From the NCBI GenBank assembly GCA_002402375.1, contig DHFT01000053.1, positions 1-20,857 on the forward strand: a stretch of 20,857 nt of DNA, given 5' to 3'. How positions within the stretch are numbered: the stretch's first letter is position 1; the number at the start of each line of letters is the position of its first letter. The notes beneath the pieces are model-generated. The model was not told the origin of the DNA, searched no databases, and saw only the letters and a program-made list of their open reading frames with translations. Origin of the DNA: Elusimicrobia bacterium UBA4817 (GTDB lineage Bacteria > Elusimicrobiota > UBA8919). Shown here piece after piece: positions 7,738 through 14,264 of this stretch. The position numbers were made by a program, and so were the translations under genes.

Positions 7738-9090
7738 ATGGATGATGTGAAGATTTTTCTGTCGGAAAAGGAACTGCCTCAAAAGTGGTACAACATTCAG
7801 GCGGATTTACCGGAAGCATTAAAACCGCCGCTCAAGCCGGACGGAACGCCCGTGGGCCCGCAGGATTTATCGCCAATATTTCCTATGGAATTAATAAAAC
7901 AGGAGGTTTCACAGGAAAGGTGGATAGAAATACCCGACGAATTACTTGACGTTTATAAAATCTGGAGACCGTCTCCTTTACACCGTGCAAGACGGCTTGA
8001 AAAATATCTGAAAACCCCGGCAAGAATTTATTTCAAAAATGAATCGGTATCTCCCGCCGGAAGCCACAAACCCAATACCGCCATCGCGCAGGCGTATTAC
8101 AACAAGAAAGCTGGAGTAAAACGGTTGTCAACGGAAACCGGAGCGGGACAGTGGGGAAGCGCGTTATCATTTGCTTGCAATCTTTTCGGACTTGAATGCA
8201 CCGTGTATATGGTAAAGGTTTCCTACGACCAGAAACCCTACAGAAAATTTATGATGCAGGTCTGGGGCGGGAAAGTTTTTTCTTCGCCGACTAATTTAAC
8301 CAATTCCGGCAGGGCGGTTTTGGCAAAAGACCCGAATTCACCCGGTGCACTCGGAATTGCAATTTCGGAAGCGGTTGAAGACGCCGCAACACACGACGAC
8401 ACCAACTATGCTCTCGGCAGCGTGTTAAATCACGTAATTTTACATCAAACAATCGTCGGGCTTGAGACGCAGAAACAGTTAAAAATAGCGGGAGAAAATC
8501 CGGATGTTCTTATCGGTTGTGTCGGAGGCGGTAGCAATTTCGGAGGATTCGCAGCCCCGTTTGTTCCTGAAAAACTCAAAGGTAAAAATATAAAAATAAT
8601 CGCGGTAGAGCCGACATCCTGCCCTACTCTTACAAAAGGACCGTTCAGATACGATTTCGGCGACATCGCAAAACTTACTCCGCTTTTAATGATGTACACC
8701 CTCGGACATTCCTTTGTCCCGCCTGCAATACACGCCGGCGGACTGCGGTATCACGGGATGGCACCGCTTGTATCGTTACTGCTCAACAAAAAAATAATAG
8801 AAGCGGCAGCATATCCGCAAAATACTGTGTTTGAAGCAGCGGTAACTTTTGCAAAAACGGAGGGGATTTTACCGGCTCCGGAAACGGCGCACGCAATAAA
8901 ATGCGCAATTGACGAAGCGATCAAATGCCGTGAAACAAAAGAGGAAAAATGCATAGTGTTTAATTTTTCCGGACACGGACATTTTGACCTGGCATCTTAT
9001 GACAAATATCTGTCGGGAAAACTTGAGGACTACGAACTCCCAGAGGAAGAAATCAAAAAAGCATTAGGAGAACTGCCGGAGATGAAATGA
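7738..9090 (+). CDS. trpB: Tryptophan synthase beta chain, TrpB2 type
   Basis: This is a PLP enzyme that condenses indole and serine to tryptophan. The 450 residues and the sequence identify the TrpB2 (TrpB-like) class rather than canonical ~400-residue TrpB1. Class features are the long N-terminal extension (residues 1-75, including KWYNIQADLP and PPLKPDGTPVGP), RPSPLHRARRLE, and the PLP lysine Lys111 in SPAGSHKPNTA. Others are STETGAGQWGSAL with Glu133, MVKVSYDQKPYRK, the phosphate loop CVGGGSN (261-267), and the C-terminal NFSGHGHFDL. AAAGGGGGA gives a good ribosome-binding site. It overlaps trpF by ATGA. TrpB2 proteins often work without, or bind only transiently, a TrpA partner, which fits the lack of trpA next to it. 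Confidence 0.95.
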   Translation: MDDVKIFLSEKELPQKWYNIQADLPEALKPPLKPDGTPVGPQDLSPIFPMELIKQEVSQERWIEIPDELLDVYKIWRPSPLHRARRLEKYLKTPARIYFKNESVSPAGSHKPNTAIAQAYYNKKAGVKRLSTETGAGQWGSALSFACNLFGLECTVYMVKVSYDQKPYRKFMMQVWGGKVFSSPTNLTNSGRAVLAKDPNSPGALGIAISEAVEDAATHDDTNYALGSVLNHVILHQTIVGLETQKQLKIAGENPDVLIGCVGGGSNFGGFAAPFVPEKLKGKNIKIIAVEPTSCPTLTKGPFRYDFGDIAKLTPLLMMYTLGHSFVPPAIHAGGLRYHGMAPLVSLLLNKKIIEAAAYPQNTVFEAAVTFAKTEGILPAPETAHAIKCAIDEAIKCRETKEEKCIVFNFSGHGHFDLASYDKYLSGKLEDYELPEEEIKKALGELPEMK

Positions 9091-9752
9091 CAAAAATAAA
9101 AATCTGCGGAATTACAAATGAAAAAGATGCGCTTTGGGCGGCAAATGCCGGCGTGGATTTTATCGGACTTAACTTCTACAAAAACAGCCCGAGGAAAATC
9201 TCCGTTGACATGGCAAAAAAAATAACGGCGGCGCTGCCGGAATTTGTGAAATCGGTCGGCATTTTCGTGGACGAGGAAATTGAGACGCTCCTGAAAGTTA
9301 TAAAAAAAGTTCAGTTGAGTGCAGTTCAACTTCACGGTAATGAAACACCGGAATACTGTGCCCAATTGAGAGAAAAAATTTCGGGTTCTGTTCCCGCAAA
9401 TACTCTGTGGGAAGGCAAACCGCAGATAATAAAAGCATTCGGAATCGGCGGAGATTTCCGAACGGAACAAATGTCCCAATATGGAAATGCCGACTATTTT
9501 CTGCTTGATACTTTTGTTGATGATTTGTTGGGCGGGACGGGGCAGACGTTTAACTGGGATTTAGCGGTTGAGACAAAAAAACTGGGCAAGCCCGTGTTTT
9601 TATCCGGTGGACTTACACCGGAAAATGTATCGGAAGCAATAAAAAAAGTTGAACCGTTTGCCGTTGATGTCTGCTCCGGTGTAGAACGCACACCCACCCG
9701 CAAGGACTACGATAAGATGCTTTCCTTTGTTAAAGCGGTAAGGAAAATATAA
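9087..9752 (+). CDS. trpF: Phosphoribosylanthranilate isomerase
   Basis: TrpF performs the Amadori rearrangement of phosphoribosylanthranilate to CdRP, upstream of TrpC. The 221-residue barrel has KIKICGIT with the catalytic Cys7, GLNFYKNSPR, the VQLHGNETPEYC segment, FLLDTFVDDLLGGTGQTFNWDL with the catalytic Asp, LSGGLTPENV, and the C-terminal VDVCSGVERTPTRKD. The length is normal. Its ATG overlaps the trpB stop (ATGA). It is the last gene of the his-lepB-trp block. The next transcription unit starts with its own promoter directly after the stop, without an obvious terminator between. Confidence 0.97.
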   Translation: MTKIKICGITNEKDALWAANAGVDFIGLNFYKNSPRKISVDMAKKITAALPEFVKSVGIFVDEEIETLLKVIKKVQLSAVQLHGNETPEYCAQLREKISGSVPANTLWEGKPQIIKAFGIGGDFRTEQMSQYGNADYFLLDTFVDDLLGGTGQTFNWDLAVETKKLGKPVFLSGGLTPENVSEAIKKVEPFAVDVCSGVERTPTRKDYDKMLSFVKAVRKI

Positions 9753-9753
9753 C

Positions 9754-9781
9754 TTGACAAATCACAAATTTAATATTATAT
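9754..9781 (+). promoter_or_regulatory. Sigma-70-type promoter upstream of the zinc-ribbon gene
   Basis: TTGACA (9754-9759) is followed after 16 bp by TTATAT (9776-9781); the overlapping TATTAT is at 14 bp. The predicted leader of about 85 nt contains an inverted repeat TTCCAA-ATCCGCA-TTGGAA and a CTCT/AGAG hairpin that includes part of the ribosome-binding site GAGAGG. No terminator was seen between trpF and this promoter. Confidence 0.55.
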
Positions 9782-9872
9782 GGAAAATGGTTTGGAAAAT
9801 GGGAACGCTTCACATTTTTACTAATTCCAAATCCGCATTGGAACTTAATCATCTCTGAAGAGAGGTTTTAGA

Positions 9873-10280
9873 ATGACGCAAAAGTGTGACGAATGCAACA
9901 ATTATGCAAGCCATATAATTATAGACAAAGATAGCACTAAAACCACAAAACATAAGTTTTGTTGTGAACATTATATGGATTTTATAAAGGAAGAAAGCAA
10001 AGAATTCTTAATCAGGAATTGTTCCGTTTGCGGAAAAAGACTGATAATTCGTCTTTATGATGACGGACATTATAAAGGAGGGGAATATTTTGGTAGATTC
10101 AGAATACCTCTCAAGATTGCAAAGAAGCCATCAAATTTCATTACAATGGAAAGGAAAAAATATCCAGTTGTAAGGATTCTCAAATATGGGACAGAAGTTG
10201 AGTATTGGGAATGTCCGAAATGCTATAAAGGAGATGAAAGAAAAAGCAGGGGAAAACAAAAATCCCAAAGGGAAAAATAA
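9873..10280 (+). CDS. Hypothetical Cys-rich, probable zinc-ribbon protein
   Basis: I do not recognise a named family for this 135-residue protein. It contains three CxxC pairs and a Cys-His group: Cys5/Cys8, Cys30-Cys31/His33, Cys50/Cys53 and Cys114/Cys117. This is enough for two zinc sites, plausibly 5/8/30/33 and 50/53/114/117. The N-terminal CDEC...CCEHY pattern recalls the zinc fingers of McsA-like and ribosome- or repair-associated proteins, but similarity is weak. The C-terminus is very basic (KSRGKQKSQREK), which would suit nucleic-acid binding. There is no signal peptide. AGAGAGG lies a good distance from the ATG. It is a monocistronic unit between two promoters. The function is unknown. 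Confidence 0.7.
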   Translation: MTQKCDECNNYASHIIIDKDSTKTTKHKFCCEHYMDFIKEESKEFLIRNCSVCGKRLIIRLYDDGHYKGGEYFGRFRIPLKIAKKPSNFITMERKKYPVVRILKYGTEVEYWECPKCYKGDERKSRGKQKSQREK

Positions 10281-10289
10281 AAAAACTAC

Positions 10290-10318
10290 TTGACAAATTT
10301 TTGATTTTTTGTTTTAAT
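10290..10318 (+). promoter_or_regulatory. Near-consensus sigma-70 promoter for structured leader and lipoprotein
   Basis: TTGACA (10290-10295), a 17-bp spacer rich in T, then TTTAAT (10313-10318). Start of transcription is expected near 10325, about 310 nt before the lipoprotein ATG. It lies ten bases after the stop of the zinc-ribbon gene. Confidence 0.75.
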
Positions 10319-10324
10319 TTGTGT

Positions 10325-10548
10325 AGTCGGGACTGTCATCCCATCTTTGAGGACAGTTCCCAAGGGTTTCACTCTGTAGAAATCGGTTCACACGACGAAG
10401 TTTATTGATTAGTTCTTTGTAAAATTTCAAGATTTTATTTCAAGTAACAACCCGACCAATACGCATGCTTATTTTGGGGCATGTCGTATTGGAAGGAAGG
10501 CTTCCCTTGGTCGGGTTGTTTGCCTGAAAATATGACTGCCCCTTTTTG
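10325..10548 (+). ncRNA. Highly structured leader or independent small RNA (unknown class; 6S-like layout possible)
   Basis: The gene-free stretch after the promoter is rich in pairing. Its ends can pair: GGGACTGTCAT (10329-10339) with ATGACTGCCCC (10532-10542), 9 of 11 pairs, followed directly by TTTTTGTTTTG. The same 5' strand can pair locally with GACAGTTCCC (10352-10361), so two folds compete. Near the 3' side a perfect 14-bp stem AACAACCCGACCAA / TTGGTCGGGTTGTT (10446-10459 / 10507-10520) encloses a 13-bp hairpin with one bulge (10456-10468 / 10479-10492) and a small GGAA-GGC-TTCC hairpin. The ~220 nt length, closing stem and T-rich end fit a stand-alone RNA such as 6S RNA, or a riboswitch/attenuator. 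I found no diagnostic conserved motif for either. Confidence 0.5.
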
Positions 10549-10571
10549 TTTTGTAGGAGGCAAAATCAGAA

Positions 10572-10616
10572 ATGGGGTTAATAATAGAATGCCAGTGTTT
10601 GTTGAAGAACGCTTGA
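10572..10616 (+). CDS. Possible 14-residue leader peptide (uORF)
   Basis: A 14-codon ORF (MGLIIECQCLLKNA) starts 11 bases after a perfect TAGGAGG (10554-10560) and stops 22 bases before the lipoprotein ATG. The strong Shine-Dalgarno has no other gene to serve. The ORF covers the left copy of the 16-bp inverted repeat that flanks the lipoprotein gene, so its translation would open that structure. It may be a leader peptide or a chance ORF. Confidence 0.35.
   Translation: MGLIIECQCLLKNA
10585..10600 (+). repeat. Left copy of 16-bp perfect inverted repeat flanking the lipoprotein gene
   Basis: TAGAATGCCAGTGTTT is repeated in perfect inverse complement at 11045-11060, immediately outside the lipoprotein coding region on the other side. 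A 16-bp perfect match is not expected by chance over this distance. Confidence 0.85.
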
Positions 10617-10638
10617 TGAAAAAGGGGGGTGATAAAAA

Positions 10639-11040
10639 ATGTTTAAACCAGTTTTTAGTGCATTGCTTTGTCTTTGTGTATCAATCAGTTTATTCACATC
10701 TGGCTGTGCTACAATTACAAAAGGTTCACAACGACAGATAATGTTCAATTCAGAACCATCTGGTGCTAAAATTTTTGATACAAGTTCTGGTGCTATGCTC
10801 GGTAGAACACCAACTTCTTTGAAATTAAGTTCCAGCAAAGACCATTCTATCAAAATGGTTAAAGATGGTTATGAACCTTCAATGGTTAATATTAACAAAG
10901 GAATGGGAACGAGTTATCTGATTTGGGATATACTCTTATGGGGTGGTACTGGTATAATCGTAGACGCAGTAACAGGTGCTTGGAATGATTTGGAACCATC
11001 GCAGGTGAATGCGTCTCTTGAGCCAAAAACAGAAAAGTAA
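10639..11040 (+). CDS. Outer-membrane-type lipoprotein with PEGA-like domain
   Basis: The 133-residue protein starts with a lipoprotein signal peptide (hydrophobic residues 6-19) and the lipobox TSGC, lipidated Cys23. The segment SEPSGAKIFDTSSGAMLGRTP...LKLSSSKDHSIKMVKDGYEP has the pattern of a PEGA domain, a small beta-sandwich common in surface or cell-wall associated proteins. The C-terminus has a glycine-rich hydrophobic stretch (LIWDILLWGGTGIIVDAVTGAW), often seen behind PEGA-like repeats in bacterial lipoproteins. GGGGGGTGA at the right distance is a strong ribosome-binding site. The gene is a single-gene unit with its own promoter, long structured leader and terminator, and is flanked by a perfect 16-bp inverted repeat. 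Its exact role is unknown. Confidence 0.8.
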   Translation: MFKPVFSALLCLCVSISLFTSGCATITKGSQRQIMFNSEPSGAKIFDTSSGAMLGRTPTSLKLSSSKDHSIKMVKDGYEPSMVNINKGMGTSYLIWDILLWGGTGIIVDAVTGAWNDLEPSQVNASLEPKTEK

Positions 11041-11044
11041 CCAG

Positions 11045-11060
11045 AAACACTGGCATTCTA
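11045..11060 (-). repeat. Right copy of 16-bp perfect inverted repeat flanking the lipoprotein gene
   Basis: AAACACTGGCATTCTA is the exact inverse complement of 10585-10600. It begins four bases after the lipoprotein stop and ends just before the terminator. Confidence 0.85.
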
Positions 11061-11064
11061 CTCA

Positions 11065-11098
11065 AAAAAGCGGCTTATGAAAATAGGTCGCTTTTTTT
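11065..11098 (+). terminator. Rho-independent terminator after the lipoprotein gene
   Basis: AAAAAAGCG and CGCTTTTTT frame a loop region of about 16 bases with further weak pairing and end in a T run. The next promoter's -35 box begins two bases later. Confidence 0.85.
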
Positions 11099-11099
11099 A

Positions 11100-11128
11100 T
11101 TGGCAATTTTGGGGAAATTTAGTATAAT
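11100..11128 (+). promoter_or_regulatory. Promoter for the DUF5674-leuS unit; probable leaderless start
   Basis: TTGGCA (11100-11105), 17 bp, TATAAT (11123-11128): 11 of 12 consensus bases. The ATG of the next gene is seven bases after the -10 box, where transcription should start. No ribosome-binding site exists in the gap, so the message would be leaderless or nearly so. Confidence 0.7.
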
Positions 11129-11135
11129 TATTTAA

Positions 11136-11483
11136 ATGGAAATCATAAAAACAAAAATTACGAAAAAAGAACTCATAGAAAAATATTTGAACTATTTTGA
11201 AACCGTTTCAAAAGCAGTAGTAGATGTTGATAAGGAAATTATGGCTGTGGATGCCGAATTGCATTCCGATTTGGAAACATTGCTTTTGGAAAACGGGTCT
11301 AACCATGAAAATCTTTGGGGAATAAATCTCTATCCGTTCAAAGAAAAAACGGACTTTATAGAATTTACCTCACTTATAAATATACGACCGTCTCAAAACA
11401 ATCGTTCTATGGAAATTGAAAATAATGATATCACAGAAAAAATAATTAAAATTGTGGGTAACCTTGTGGATTATGGAAATTAA
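11136..11483 (+). CDS. DUF5674-like protein of unknown function
   Basis: The 115-residue cytoplasmic protein is recalled as a DUF5674-type family, from the segments AVVDVDKEIMAVDAELHSDLETLLLENGS, LWGINLYP and INIRPSQNNRSMEI. No catalytic role is known to me. The charged, conserved E-H-D-E cluster (AELHSDLE) could bind a metal, but that is speculation. There is no signal peptide or transmembrane segment. Its start is set by the promoter just upstream and lacks a Shine-Dalgarno. It overlaps the next gene by 11 bp, and that gene is followed within seven bases by leuS, so the three are probably one transcript. The family assignment is from memory and should be checked by profile search. Confidence 0.7.
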   Translation: MEIIKTKITKKELIEKYLNYFETVSKAVVDVDKEIMAVDAELHSDLETLLLENGSNHENLWGINLYPFKEKTDFIEFTSLINIRPSQNNRSMEIENNDITEKIIKIVGNLVDYGN

Positions 11484-11817
11484 ACAACATAAAACATTAA
11501 CAGTAGAAAAATGGAATAGTTTCCCTTTTTTTAAGCAAATACTAATGATTGCAAACGAAATTAACAGGGCTAAAAACTGGATTAGTAGAGGAGACCCCTC
11601 AGAAGTGAAAAATTGTTATGAACGTGCGTTGGAGTTAATTGACTTAACGGTAAATGTCTGTATCGGCAGGAGAGTGTTAAAAGAACTTTTAAGGTTCAGG
11701 GAAGTGTTTGCTGAAGAATATCTGAAGGAACAAAAAAATATTGAACTTAACCGGAAATTGTTCTCGGTCTTATTGCTGATGAGTAAAGATAGTTATAACC
11801 TGTTGGCAAAAAAATAA
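11473..11817 (+). CDS. Conserved-looking hypothetical helical protein overlapping the DUF5674-like gene
   Basis: The 114-residue product is almost all alpha-helical and contains RAKNWISRGDPSEVKNCYERALELIDLTV, which resembles a TPR-like or HEPN-like helical pair. I do not recognise a named family. The ATG at 11473 is preferred over the upstream in-frame ATG at 11452 because it limits the overlap with the preceding gene to 11 bp and begins with MEIKQHKTLTVEKW, a plausible folded start. It has no signal peptide. A small RxxxxH-type HEPN catalytic motif is not obvious. The overlap suggests obligatory co-expression with the DUF5674-like gene, so the two may form a complex (inference). Confidence 0.65.
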   Translation: MEIKQHKTLTVEKWNSFPFFKQILMIANEINRAKNWISRGDPSEVKNCYERALELIDLTVNVCIGRRVLKELLRFREVFAEEYLKEQKNIELNRKLFSVLLLMSKDSYNLLAKK

Positions 11818-11824
11818 ATTAAAT

Positions 11825-14263
11825 ATGCCCTACGATTTTAAAACTATAGAAAAAAAGTGGCAGGAATACTGGCAAGAGAAAAAACTTTTTAAGTCGGATG
11901 AAAAATCGGACAAAAAAAAGTTTTATTTGCTTGAAATGTTCCCTTACCCGTCGGGAAAACTCCACATGGGACACGCCAGAAATTATGTCATCGGCGATAC
12001 TTTTGCAAGATTTTTAAGGATGAACAGTCACAATCTTTTATACCCGATGGGCTACGACGCATTCGGACTGCCGGCGGAAAACGCCGCCATAAAAAACAAA
12101 ATTCATCCGGAGAAATGGACTGATGAATGTATCAAAACAATGATGGAGCAGCAGAAAAAACTCGGGCTTTCCTACGACTGGGACCGGCTGGTCGTTACCT
12201 CAAAACCGGAATATTACAGATGGAACCAGTGGATTTTCTCAAAATTTTATGAAAAAGGGTTGGCATATAAAAAACTTGCCCCGACGAATTTCTGCCCGAA
12301 ATGTAAAACGGTTCTTGCAAACGAACAGGTTATTGAAGGAAAATGCTGGCGGTGCGAGTCGGAAGTTGAAGTAAAAAATCTTGAACAGTGGTTTTATAAA
12401 ATCACGGATTACGCGGAAGAACTGCTTGCAGATTTAGACGGATTAACCGGCTGGCCCGAAAGAGTAAGAATAATGCAGCGGAACTGGATTGGCAAGTCCG
12501 AGGGACTTTCGGTGATTTTCCCGGTAAAAAACTCCGCTCAAAAAATTGAAATTTTTACTACCCGCCCCGACACTCTTTACGGCGTAACATTTATGACCTT
12601 TGCCGCCGAGCATCCGCTTGTTCTTGAACTTATAAAAGGCACGGAAAAAGAAACAGAAATAAAAAAGTTTATCAACAAAATAGTTGTTCAAAAAAGAATC
12701 ACCCGTCTGGAAGACAAAGAAAAGGAGGGTGTTTTCCTCGGTAAATATGCGGTCAATCCTTTAACAGGCGAGGAAATTCCGATATATGTAAGCAATTTCG
12801 TTCTGATGGAATACGGAACGGGAGCAATTATGTGCGTTCCTGCCCACGACCAGCGGGATTTTGAGTTTGCAAAAAAATATAAGATACCGATTAAAGAAGT
12901 GATTGTAGCAGAGGGACAGAGGGACAGAGGGACAGATGCCCAATTGGAACATGCATATATTGAAGATGGCGTGATGGTTAATTCAGCACAGTTTTCAGGT
13001 ATGAACTCAAAAGAAGCAATTTCTAAAATTTCCGACTATGTAGAAGAAAAAAAACTCGGAAAAAGGGTCGTTCACTACAAACTCCGCGACTGGCTTATTT
13101 CCCGTCAGAGATATTGGGGAACGCCTATTCCTATTATTTATTGCGAAAAATGCGGAACGGTTCCTGTGCCTGAAAATGATTTGCCCGTTTTATTACCGAC
13201 GGATGTGAAATTTACCGGCGAAGGCAACCCGCTTGCTAAATCGGAAAGTTTTGTAAAGTGTAAATGCCCGAAATGTAAAGGAGATGCACGGCGGGAAACG
13301 GACACTATGGACACATTTGTTGACTCTTCATGGTATTTTGAAAGATACTGCGACCCGAAGCAAAATAAACTTCCGTTTGACAAACAAAAAGTTTCTTACT
13401 GGATGCCGGTGAACCAGTATATCGGAGGAATAGAACACGCTGTTCTGCATCTTTTGTATTCAAGATTTTATACGAAGGCATTGCGTGACTTGGGACTTTT
13501 GGATTGCGGCGAACCGTTCAGCAATCTTCTGTGTCAGGGAATGGTAGTAAAAGACGGATTCAAGATGTCAAAATCAAAAGGCAATGTGGTTTCCGTTGAC
13601 GATATGGTCGGAAAATACGGCGCCGACACGGCGAGATTATTCGTGCTTTTTGCCTCACCGCCTGAACGGGATTTAGACTGGTCCGACGAGGGAGTTGCCG
13701 GCAGTTTCAGATTTTTAAATAAAGTATGGAAATTAGTCCAAAGTCCGAAGTCCGAAGTCCAAAGTCAAGATATTGATGAAAACTTAGAGAGAATAAAACA
13801 TCTGACAATAAAAAAAGTGACGGGGGATATTCGCGACGAGTTCCATTTCAACACGGCAATTGCATCAATTATGGAATTTTATAACGAGATTGCAAGGGAC
13901 GGGGGACGAGGGACAAGAGAGCAATTGAAAGATTGCATTAAAACACTCGTAATTTTACTTTCTCCGTTTGCTCCTCATTTATGCGAAGAAATGTGGCAGA
14001 TACTCGGACATAGCGAATCAATTTTGAAAGAGAAATGGCCCGTTTGGGACGAGACGAAACTTGTTCAGGAAAAAATTACAATAGCGGTTCAGATAAATGG
14101 TAAATTGAGAGGACAGATTGAAATTAAAACTGATGGCGCGGAAAAAGAAATTCTGGAAATTGCAAAATCCGACGATAAAATCAAAAAATATCTTGAGAAT
14201 AAAAAAATTATAAAGACGATATTCGTTCCAAAAAAATTATTAAATATCGTCGTAGGGGGATGA
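11825..14263 (+). CDS. leuS: Leucyl-tRNA synthetase
   Basis: LeuS charges tRNA-Leu with leucine and edits mischarged tRNA. The full-length bacterial protein has 812 residues. The class I signature HMGH is at 47-50, followed by NYVIGD and GWDAFGLPAEN-like YDAFGLPAENAA. The zinc-ribbon CPKC...CWRC comes next, then the CP1 editing domain (TRPDTLYGVTF, GTGAIMCVPAHDQRDFEFA). A second Cys cluster and KMSKS at 580-584 follow, and then the anticodon and C-terminal domains ending in VNGKLRG-like QINGKLRGQIE. Three short repeat tracts encode loops: residues about 362-371 in the editing domain, about 637-648 at the start of the anticodon-binding domain, and about 691-698. None removes a recognised motif. 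There is no Shine-Dalgarno. leuS-lptE-holA order is shared with proteobacteria. Confidence 0.97.
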   Translation: MPYDFKTIEKKWQEYWQEKKLFKSDEKSDKKKFYLLEMFPYPSGKLHMGHARNYVIGDTFARFLRMNSHNLLYPMGYDAFGLPAENAAIKNKIHPEKWTDECIKTMMEQQKKLGLSYDWDRLVVTSKPEYYRWNQWIFSKFYEKGLAYKKLAPTNFCPKCKTVLANEQVIEGKCWRCESEVEVKNLEQWFYKITDYAEELLADLDGLTGWPERVRIMQRNWIGKSEGLSVIFPVKNSAQKIEIFTTRPDTLYGVTFMTFAAEHPLVLELIKGTEKETEIKKFINKIVVQKRITRLEDKEKEGVFLGKYAVNPLTGEEIPIYVSNFVLMEYGTGAIMCVPAHDQRDFEFAKKYKIPIKEVIVAEGQRDRGTDAQLEHAYIEDGVMVNSAQFSGMNSKEAISKISDYVEEKKLGKRVVHYKLRDWLISRQRYWGTPIPIIYCEKCGTVPVPENDLPVLLPTDVKFTGEGNPLAKSESFVKCKCPKCKGDARRETDTMDTFVDSSWYFERYCDPKQNKLPFDKQKVSYWMPVNQYIGGIEHAVLHLLYSRFYTKALRDLGLLDCGEPFSNLLCQGMVVKDGFKMSKSKGNVVSVDDMVGKYGADTARLFVLFASPPERDLDWSDEGVAGSFRFLNKVWKLVQSPKSEVQSQDIDENLERIKHLTIKKVTGDIRDEFHFNTAIASIMEFYNEIARDGGRGTREQLKDCIKTLVILLSPFAPHLCEEMWQILGHSESILKEKWPVWDETKLVQEKITIAVQINGKLRGQIEIKTDGAEKEILEIAKSDDKIKKYLENKKIIKTIFVPKKLLNIVVGG
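12909..12936 (+). repeat. Octamer tandem repeat in leuS editing domain
   Basis: Three copies of an 8-bp unit (ACAGAGGG, rotations) encode GQRDRGTD between VIVAE and AQLEHAYIEDGVMVNSAQF. It differs from the other tracts in having period 8. Confidence 0.85.
13734..13768 (+). repeat. Heptamer array AAGTCC(G/A) in leuS
   Basis: Five consecutive heptamers (TAGTCCA, AAGTCCG, AAGTCCG, AAGTCCA, AAGTCAA) encode VQSPKSEVQSQ at the junction after WKL. The central unit is identical to that of hisF. Confidence 0.9.
13896..13918 (+). repeat. Short degenerate heptamer tract GGGAC(A/G)(A/G) in leuS
   Basis: Three heptamers GGGACGG, GGGACGA, GGGACAA encode RDGGRGTRE in the anticodon-binding domain. The unit is a different type from AAG(T/G)NNN but has the same period. 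Confidence 0.7.
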
Positions 14264-14264
14264 A

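Noticed and set aside
10446..10520. Integron attC site (long imperfect palindrome beside a single-gene unit)
   Set aside because: The ends do not give the RYYYAAC / GTTRRRY core pair, there is no integrase in the window and no second site after the gene.
10481..10741. An 86-codon plus-strand ORF overlapping the structured leader and the start of the lipoprotein gene
   Set aside because: It runs through the perfect 14-bp stem and across the lipoprotein signal sequence in another frame, has no protein-like conservation pattern, and the lipoprotein frame with its lipobox is clearly the real one.
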